Source: Halictus rubicundus | Taxonomy: Eukaryota > Arthropoda > Insecta > Hymenoptera > Halictidae | DNA: 64,000 nt | Assembly (NCBI RefSeq): GCF_050948215.1 | Contig: NW_027488963.1 | Coordinates: 118,516 to 182,515 of the forward strand | Direction: 5' to 3' | Part shown: positions 55,661-64,000 of the stretch, one piece after another | Numbering within the stretch: the stretch's first letter is position 1 | How the letters are laid out: the number at the start of each line of letters is the position of its first letter | The notes under the pieces: generated by a model | The model's database searches: none | Seen by the model: only the letters and a program-made list of their open reading frames with translations | Told to the model about the DNA's origin: nothing | Translations under genes and position numbers: made by a program

Positions 55661-57764
55661 GGATAGGATACGATAGAGGATAGCATAGGATAGAGGATAG
55701 GATAGGATAGAGAATAGGATAGGATAGAGGATAGGATAGGATAGAGGATAGGATAGGATAGAGGATAGGATAGGATAGAGGATAGGATAGGATAGGGGAT
55801 AGGATAGGATAGAGGATATGATAGGATAGGATGGAGGATAGGATAGGATAGAGAATAGGTTAGGATAGAATATAGGATATCATAGAGGATAGGATAGGAT
55901 AGAGAATAGGATATAGGATTGGATAGGATAGAGGATAGAATAGGATAGAGGATAGGATAGGATAGAGGATAGGATAGGATAGAGGATAGGATAGGATAGA
56001 GGATAGGATAGGATAGAGGATTGGATAGGATAGAGGATAGGATAGGATAGAGGATAGGATAGGATAGAGGATAGGATAGGATAGAGGATAGGATAGGATA
56101 AACGATAGGATAGGATAGAGGATAGGATATGATAGAGGATAGGATAGGATAGAGGATAGGATAGGATAGGATAGAGGATAGGATAGGATAGAGGATAGGA
56201 TAGGATAGAGGATAGGATAGGAGAGAGGATAGGATAGGATAGAGAATAGGATAGGATAGAGGATAGGATAGGATAGAGGATAGGATAGGGTAGAGAATAG
56301 GATAGGATAGAGGATAGGATAGGATAGAGAATAGGATAGGATAGAGGATAGGATAGGATAGAGGATAGGATAGGATAGAGGATAGGATAGGATAGAGGAT
56401 AGTATAGGATAGAGGATAGGATATCATAGAGGATAGGATAGGATAGAGAATAGGATATAGGATTGGATAGGATAGCGGATAGGATAGGATAGAGGATAGG
56501 ATAGGATAAAGGATAGGATACGATAGAGGATAGCATAGGATAGAGGATAGGATAGGATAGAGAATAGGATAGGATAGAGGATAGGATAGGATAGAGGATA
56601 GGATAGGATAGAGGATAGGATAGGATAGAGGATAGGATAGGATAGGGGATAGGATAGGATAGAGGATAGGATAGGATAGAGGATAGGATAGGATAGAGGA
56701 TAAGATAGGATAGAGGATAGGATCGGATGGAGAATAGGATAGGATAGAGGATAGGATAGGATAGAGAATAGGATATAGGATTGGATAGGATAGAGGATAG
56801 AATTGGATAGAGGATAGGATAGGATAGCGGATAGGATATGTTAGAGGATAGGATAGGATAGAGGATAGGATAGGATAAACGATAGGATAGGATAGAGGAT
56901 AGGATAAGATAGAGGAGAGGATAGGATAGGATAGAGGATAGGATAGGATAGAGGATAGGATAGGATAGAGGATAAGATAGGATAGAGGATAGGATCGGAT
57001 GGAGAATAGGATAGGATAGAGGATAGGATAGGATAGAGAATAGGATAGGATAGAGGATAATATACGATAGAGGATAGGATAGGATAGAGGATAGGATAGG
57101 ATAGAGGATAGGATAGGATAGAGGATAGGATAGGATAGAGGATAGGATAGGATAGAGGATAGGATAGGATAGGGGATAGGATAGGATAGAGGATAGGATA
57201 GGATAGAGGATAGGATAGGATAAACGATAGGATAGGATAGAGGATACGATAGGATAGAGGATAGGATAGGATAGAGGATAGGATAGGATAGTGGATAGGC
57301 TAGGATAGAGGATAGGATAGGATAGAGGATACGATATAGGATTGGATAGGATAGAGGATAGAATAGGAGAGAGGATAGGATAGGATAGAGGATAGGATAG
57401 GATAGAGGATAGGATAGGATAGAGAATAGGATAGGATAGAGGATAGGATAGGATCTGATAGAGGATAGGATAGGATAGAGGATAGGATAGGATGGAGAAT
57501 AGGATATAGGATTGGATAGGATAGAGGATAGGATAGGATCTGATAGAGGATAGGATAGGATAGAGGATAGGATAGGATGGAGAATAGGATATAGGATTGG
57601 ATAGGATAGAGGATAGGATAGAGGATAGGATAGGATAGGATAGAGGATAGGATAGGATAGAGGATAGGATAGGATAGGATAGGATAGAGGATAGGATAGG
57701 ATAGAGGATAGGATAGGATAGGATAGGATAGAGGATAGGATAGGATAGAGGATAGGATAGGATA

Positions 57765-59050
57765 GTGGATAAGATAGGATAGAGGATAGGATAGGATAGA
57801 GGATAGGATAGGATAGAGGATAGGATAGGATAGAGGATAGGATAGGATAGAGGATAGGATAGGATAGAGAATAGGTTAGGATAGAGGATAGGATATCATA
57901 GAGGATAGGATAGGATAGAGAATAGGATATAGGATTGGATAGGATAGAGGATAGAATAGGATAGAGGATAGGATAGGATAGAGGATAGGATAGGATAGAG
58001 GATAGGATAGGATAGAGGATAGGATAGGATGGAGGATTGGATAGGATAGAGGATAGGATAGGATAGAGGATAGGATAGGATAGAGGATAAGATAGGATAG
58101 AGAATAGGATAGGATAGAGAATAGGTTAGGATAGAGGATAGGATATCATAGAGGATAGGATAGGATAGAGGATAGGATAGGATAGGGGATAGGATAGGAT
58201 AGAGGATATGATAGGATAGGATGGAGGATAGGATAGGATAGAGAATAGGTTAGGATAGAGGATAGGATATCATAGAGGATAGGATAGGATAGAGAATAGG
58301 ATATAGGATTGGATAGGATAGAGGATAGAATAGGATAGAGGATAGGATAGGATAGAGGATAGGATAGGATAGAGGATAGGATAGGATAGAGGATTGGATA
58401 GGATAGAGGATAGGATAGGATAGAGGATAGGATAGGATAGAGGATAGGATAGGATAGAGGATAGGATAGGATAAACGATAGGATAGGATAGAGGATAGGA
58501 TATGATAGAGGATAGGATAGGATAGAGGATAGGATAGGATAGGATAGAGGATAGGATAGGATAGAGGATAGGATAGGATAGAGGATAGGATAGGATAGAG
58601 GATAGGATAGGATGGAGAATAGGATAGGATAGAGGATAGCATAGGATAGAGGATAGGATAGGATAGAGAATAGGATAGGATAGAGGATAGGATAGGATAG
58701 AGAATAGGATAGGATAGAGGATATGATAGGATAGAGGATAGGATAGGATAGAGGATAGGATAGAATAGAGGATAGGATAGGATAGAGTATAGGATATAGG
58801 ATTGGATAGGATAGAGGATAGAATAGGATAGAGGATAGGATAGGATAGCGGATAGGATATGTTAGAGGATAGGATAGGATAGAGGATAGGATAGGATAAA
58901 CGATAGGATAGGATAGAGGATAGGATATGATAGAGGATAGGATCGGATGGAGAATAGGATAGGATAGAGGATAGGATAGGATAGAGAATAGGATAGGATA
59001 GAGAATAGGATAGGATAGAGGATAATATACGATAGAGGATAGGATAGGAT
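57765..59050 (+). repeat. Domain B block, copy 4 of 4
   Basis: This block matches 24.8-26.06 kb at +32964 (GGATATGATAGG 25755/58719, AATATACG 26061/59025) and copy 3 at +19677 in its central part. Just to its left (57421-57600) a short module with GGATCTGATAG and GGATATAGGATTGG is present twice, accounting for the longer distance from TACGATATAGG (57330) to GTGGATAAG (57765) than in copies 2 and 3 (350 bp). Two runs of six GGATA lie at 59071-59100 and 59120-59149. Confidence 0.75.
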
Positions 59051-61700
59051 AGAGGATAGGATAGGATAGAGGATAGGATAGGATAGGATAGGATAGGATA
59101 GAGGATAGGATAGGATAGAGGATAGGATAGGATAGGATAGGATAGGATAGAGGATAGGATAGGATAGAGGATAGGATAGGATAGAGGATAAGATAGGATA
59201 GAGGATAGGATCGGATGGAGAATAGGATAGGATAGAGGATAGGATAGGATAGAGAATAGGATAGGATAGAGAATAGGATAGGATAGAGGATAATATACGA
59301 TAGAGGATAGGATAGGATAGAGGATAGGATAGGATAGAGGATAGGATAGGATAGAGAATAGGATAGGATAGAGGATAGGATAGGATAAACGATAGGATAG
59401 GATAGAGGATACGATAGGATAGAGGATACGATAGGATAGAGGATAGGATAGGATAGAGGATAGGATACGATAGGATAGAGGATAGGATAGGATAGAGGAT
59501 AGGATAGGATAGAGGATAGGATAGGATAGAGGATAGGATAGGATAGAGGATAGGATAGGATAGAGGATAGTATAGGATAGAGGATAGGATATCATAGAGG
59601 ATAGGATAGGATAGAGAATAGGATATAGGATTGGATAGGATAGCGGATAGGATAGGATAGAGGATAGGATAGGATAAAGGATAGGATACGATAGAGGATA
59701 GCATAGGATAGAGGATAGGATAGGATAGAGAATAGGATAGGATAGAGGATAGGATAGGATAGAGGATAGGATAGGATAGAGGATAGGATAGGATAGAGGA
59801 TAGGATAGGATAGGGGATAGGATAGGATAGAGGATATGATAGGATAGAGGATAGGATAGGATAGAGGATAGGATAGAATAGCAGATAGGATAGGATAGAG
59901 AATAGGATATAGGATTGGATAGGATAGAGGATAGAATAGGATAGAGGATAGGATAGGATAGCGGATAGGATATGTTAGAGGATAGGATAGGATAGAGTAT
60001 AGGATAGGATAAACGATAGGATAGGATAGGATAGAGGATAGGATAGAGGATAGGATAGAGGATAGGATAGGATAGGATAGAGGATAGGATAGGATAGAGA
60101 ATAGGTTAGAATAGAGGATAGGATATCATAGAGGATAGGATAGGATAGAGAATAGGATATAGGATTGGATAGGATAGAGGATAGGATATGATAGAGGATA
60201 GGATAGGATAGAGGATAGGATAGTATGGAGAATAGGATATAGGATTGGATAGGATAGAGGAGAGGATAGAGGATAGGATAGGATAGGATAGAGGATAGGA
60301 TAGGATAGAGGATAGGATAGGATAGGATAGGATAGAGGATAGGATAGGATAGAGGATAGGATAGGATAGGATAGGATAGAGGATAGGATAGGATAGAGGA
60401 TAGGATAGGATAGTGGATAAGATAGGATAGAGGATAGGATAGGATAGAGGATAGGATAGGATAGAGGATAGGATAGGATAGAGGATAGGATAGGATAGAG
60501 GATAGGATAGGATAGAGGATAAGATAGGATAGAGAATAGGATAGGATAGAGGATAGGATAGGATAGAGGATAGGATAGGATAGAGGATAGGATAGGATGG
60601 AGAATAGGATAGGATAGAGGATAGGATAGGATAGAGGATAGGATAGGATAGAGAATAGGATAGGATAGAGGATACGATAGGATAGAGGATAGGATAGGAT
60701 AGGGGATAGGATAGGATAGAGGATATGATAGGATAGAGGATAGGATAGGATAGAGGATAGGATAGGATAGGATGGAGGATAGGATAGGATAGAGAATAGG
60801 TTAGGATAGAGGATAGGATATCATAGATGATAGGATAGGATAGAGAATAGGATATAGGATTGGATAGGATAGAGGATAGAATAGGATAGAGGATAGGATA
60901 GGATAGAGGATAGGATAGGATAGAGGATAGGATAGGATAGAGGATAGGATAGGATAGAGGATTGGATAGGATAGGATAGAGGATAGGATAGGATAGAGGA
61001 TAGGATAGGATAGAGGATAGGATAGGATAAACGATAGGATAGGATAGAGGATAGGATATGGTAGAGGATAGGATAGGATAGAGGATAGGATAGGATAGGA
61101 TAGGATAGAGGATAGGATAGGATAGAGGATAGGATAGGATAGAGGATAGGATAGGATAGAGGATAGGATAGGATGGAGAATAGGATAGGATAGAGGATAG
61201 GATAGGATAGAGGATAGGATAGGATAGAGAATAGGATAGGATAGAGGATAGGATAGGATAGAGAATAGGATAGGATAGAGGATAGGATAGGATAGAGGAT
61301 AGGATAGGATAGAGGATAGGATAGGATAGAGGATAGTATAGGATAGAGGATAGGATATCATAGAGGATAGGATAGGATAGAGAATAGGATATAGTATTGG
61401 ATAGGATAGCGGATAGGATAGGATAGAGGATAGGATAGGATAAAGGATAGGATAGGATAGGGGATACGATAGGATAGAGGATATGATAGGATAGAGGATA
61501 GGATAGGATAGAGGATAGGATAGAATAGAGGATAGGATAGGATAGAGAATAGGATATAGGATTGGATAGGATAGAGGATAGCATAGGATAGAGGATAGGA
61601 TAGGATAGAGAATAGGATAGGATAGAGGATAGGATAGGATAGAGGATAGGATAGGATAGGGGATAGGATAGGATAGAGGATATGATAGGATAGAGGATAG
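59051..61700 (+). repeat. Domain B satellite, no block boundaries fixed
   Basis: Satellite throughout, using the domain B variants (GATATC near 59590, 60120, 60815 and 61355; GGATATGTTAG near 59965). I did not establish duplication offsets here and saw no non-satellite insertion. Confidence 0.6.
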
Positions 61701-64000
61701 GATAGGATAGAGGATAGGATAGAATAGAGGATAGGATAGGATAGAGAATAGGATATAGGATTGGATAGGATAGAGGATAGAATAGGATTGGATAGGATAG
61801 AGGATAGAATAGGATAGAGGATAGGATAGGATAGCGGATAGGATATGTTAGAGGATAGGATAGGATAGAGGATAGGATAGGATAAACGATAGGATAGGAT
61901 AGAGGATAGGATAGGATAGAGGATAGGATAGAGGATAGGATAGGATAGAGAATAGGTTAGGATAGAGGATAGGATATCATAGAGGATAGGATAGGATAGA
62001 GAATAGGATATAGGATTGGATAGGATAGAGGATAGGATATGATAGAGGATAGGATAGGATAGAGGATAGGATATAATAGAGGATAGGATAGGATAGAGGA
62101 TAGGATAGGATAGAGGATAGGATAGGATAGAGGATAGGATAGGATAGAGAATAGGATAGGATAGAGGATAGGATAGGATAGAGGATAGGATAGGATAAAC
62201 GATAGGATAGGATAGAGGATAGGATATGATAGAGGATAGGATAAGATAGAGGATAGGATAGGATAGGATAGAGGATAGGATAGGATAGAGGATAGGATAG
62301 GATAGAGGATAAGATAGGATAGAGGATAGGATCGGATGGAGAATAGGATAGGATAGAGGATAGGATAGGATAGAGAATAGGATAGGATAGAGGATAATAT
62401 ACGATAGAGGATAGGATAGGATAGAGGATAGGATAGGATAGAGAATAGGATAGGATAGAGGATAGGATAGGATAAACGGTAGGATAGGATAGAGGATACG
62501 ATAGGATAGAGGATAGGATAGGATAGGGGATAGGATAGGATAGTGGATAGGATAGGATAGAGGATAGGATAGGATAGAGGATACGATATAGGATTGGATA
62601 GGATAGAGGATAGAATAGGAGAGAGGATAGGATAGGATAGAGGATAGGATAGGATAGAGGATAGGATAGGATAGAGAATAGGATAGGATAGAGGATAGGA
62701 TAGGATAGAGGATAGGATAGGATAGAGGATAGGATAGAATAGAGAATAGGATATAGGATTGGATAGGATAGCGGATAGGATAGGATAGAGGATAGGATAG
62801 GATAGAGGATAGGATAGGATAGAGGATAGGATACGATAGAGTATAGGATAGGATAGAGGATAGGATAGGATAGAGGATAGGATAGGATAGGATAGAGGAT
62901 AGGATAGGATAGAGGATAGGATATGATAGAGGATAGGATATAGGATTGGATGGAATAGAGGATAGGATAGAGGATAGGATAGGATAGAGAATAGGATATA
63001 TAATTGGATAGGATAGAGGATAGCATAGGATAGAGGATAGGATAGGATAGAGAATAGGATAGGATAGAGGGTAGGATAGGATAGAGGATAGGATAGGATA
63101 GGGGATAGGATAGGATAGAGGATATGATAGGATAGAGGATAGGATAGGATAGAGGATAGGATAGAATAGAGGATAGAATAGGATATAGGATTGGATAGGA
63201 TAGAGGATAGAATAGGATAGAGGATAGGATAGGATAGCGGATAGGATATGTTAGAGGATAGGATAGGATAGAGGATAGGATAGGATAAACGATAGGATAG
63301 GATAGAGGATAGGATAGGATAGAGGATAGGATAGAGGATAGGATTGGATAGGATAGAGGATAGGATAGGATAGAGAATAGGTTAGGATAGAGGATAGGAT
63401 ATCATAGAGGATAGGATAGGATAGAGAATAGGATATAGGATTGGATAGGATAGAGGATAGGATATGATAGAGGATAGGATAGGATAGAGGATAGGATAGG
63501 ATAGAGGATAGGATAGGATAGAGGATAGGATAGGATAGAGGATAGGATAGGATAGAGAATAGGATAGGATAGAGGATAGGATAGGATAAACGATAGGATA
63601 GGATAGAGGATAGGATATGATAGAGGATAGGATAAGATAGAGGATAGGATAGGATAGGATAGAGGATAGGATAGGATAGAGGATAGGATAGGATAGAGGA
63701 TAAGATAGGATAGAGGATAGGATCGGATGGAGAATAGGATAGGATAGAGGATAGGATAGGATAGAGAATAGGATAGGATAGAGGATAATATACGATAGAG
63801 GATAGGATAGGATAGAGGATAGGATAGGATAGAGAATAGGATAGGATAGAGGATAGGATAGGATAAACGGTAGGATAGGATAGAGGATACGATAGGATAG
63901 AGGATAGGATACGATAGAGGATAGGATAGGATAGTGGATAGGATAGGATAGAGGATAGGATAGGATAGAGGATACGATATAGGATTGGATAGGATAGAGG
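61700..64000 (+). repeat. 1.4-kb tandem repeat running off the right edge
   Basis: GATATC at 61973/63398 gives an offset of 1425 bp. TAATATACG at 62395/63786 and TACGATATAGG at 62582/63973 give 1391 bp. The difference is 34 bp, two 17-bp units. The right copy is cut by the window end, so the array clearly continues. Confidence 0.75.

Larger units (their letters stand above)
456..64000 (+). repeat. Giant (GGATA)k-GA satellite array, 17-bp main unit
   Basis: Everything from 456 to the right edge is one tandem array, at least 63.5 kb or roughly 3,700 units of 17 bp. The main unit is GGATAGGATAGGATAGA: three GGATA pentamers plus GA. Units with k=2 (12 bp), k=4 (22 bp) and occasionally k=6 (32 bp) are interspersed. 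The + strand consensus holds 7 G, 7 A, 3 T and no C. Most C in the array comes from recurrent shared variants such as GGATACGATAGG, AGCATAG and GGATCGG, so copies have been spread by duplication rather than mutated one by one. I saw no transposon or unique sequence inside the array. The minus strand is nearly stop-free, which produces long meaningless open frames. The array probably lies in heterochromatin, near a centromere or chromosome end; which one cannot be read from the sequence. Confidence 0.97.
19211..64000 (+). repeat. Domain B of the satellite (different variant family)
   Basis: From about 19.3 kb the same (GGATA)k-GA grammar continues with another set of shared variants: GATAAACGATAGG (first at about 19333), frequent GAGAATAGG, GGATATCATAG (EcoRV GATATC; first at 19758), TATAGGATTGGATAGG, GGATATGTTAGAGG, GGATCGGATGG and GGATCTGATAG. 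Domain A markers ATATTATAGG and CGATCG were not seen here. Domain B reaches the right edge and probably goes on. It is a dense patchwork of overlapping duplications, listed separately where I could fix offsets. Confidence 0.8.

Noticed and set aside
47899..56427. A 2842-residue minus-strand open reading frame and dozens of smaller ones
   Set aside because: They are a by-product of a repeat unit without stop codons on that strand; frames overlap in several phases, hold only the 17-residue repeat, and start or end at random satellite variants.
456..64000. CRISPR array
   Set aside because: Repeats are contiguous 12-22-bp satellite units with no unique spacers of constant length, and the DNA looks eukaryotic.
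456..64000. Plain insect telomere (TTAGG)n
   Set aside because: The pentamer is GGATA with GA punctuation, and the array has higher-order duplications and shared variants; only isolated GGTTA units occur.
456..64000. Bkm-like GATA/GACA sex-linked satellite
   Set aside because: GATA recurs here only as part of the pentamer GGATA, not as a GATA tetramer tandem, and GACA is rare. Resemblance is superficial.
456..64000. GATA-factor binding site cluster
   Set aside because: The canonical WGATAR site needs A or T before GATA; most copies here read GGATAG. Only variants such as AAGATAGG fit, so no regulatory claim is supported.

Overview
The window is eukaryotic nuclear DNA: one edge of a very large tandem-repeat (satellite) array. 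I found no protein-coding gene, RNA gene, CRISPR array, insertion sequence or prokaryotic signal. Positions 1-439 are ordinary, AT-rich, non-repetitive DNA with frequent CpG. A run of 16 A (440-455) follows, and from 456 to the right edge (64000) every row I read is the same satellite. The array therefore spans at least 63.5 kb and is not closed in this window. Undepleted CpG in the flank, a TTAGG-like motif at 152-163 and pentamer-based satellite DNA fit an arthropod, perhaps an insect. That assignment is an inference and is weak.

The satellite is built from the pentamer GGATA punctuated by GA. The main unit is GGATAGGATAGGATAGA (17 bp, three pentamers plus GA). Units with two pentamers (12 bp), four (22 bp) and rarely six (32 bp) are mixed in, so the general form is (GGATA)k-GA. 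The consensus + strand has no C and is 14/17 purine. The minus strand of the consensus has no stop codon in any frame, and because 17 is not a multiple of 3 all three frames read the same 17-residue peptide repeat. This explains the many long minus-strand open frames (up to 8.5 kb at 47899-56427); I do not consider them genes.

Two variant domains follow one another. Domain A (456 to about 19.2 kb) carries variants such as ATATTATAGG, GATGGGATAGG and CGATCG. Domain B (about 19.3 kb to the end) carries GATAAACGATAGG, GAGAATAGG, GGATATCATAG and GGATCGGATGG. Within domain A, 1197-4804 and 4805-8412 are a tandem pair of 3608 bp, with a third partly rearranged relative at about 13.6-16.1 kb. The stretch between them is marked by repeated CGATCG sites. 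Domain B is a nest of overlapping duplications: tandem offsets of 833, 1348, about 1.4 kb, 1848 and 2440 bp, plus a long collinear pair, about 24.7-35.7 kb against 38.0-46.5 kb. Offsets between copies change mostly in steps that are sums of 12, 17 and 22 bp, as expected if the array evolves by in-register unequal exchange.

The most interesting reading is that GGATA differs by one base from GGTTA, a rotation of the insect telomere repeat TTAGG. The G-rich strand runs 5' to 3' away from the unique flank, which is the orientation a chromosome end would have. The array could be a telomere-derived or subtelomeric satellite, but its patchwork of higher-order repeats shows that it is not freshly telomerase-made DNA.
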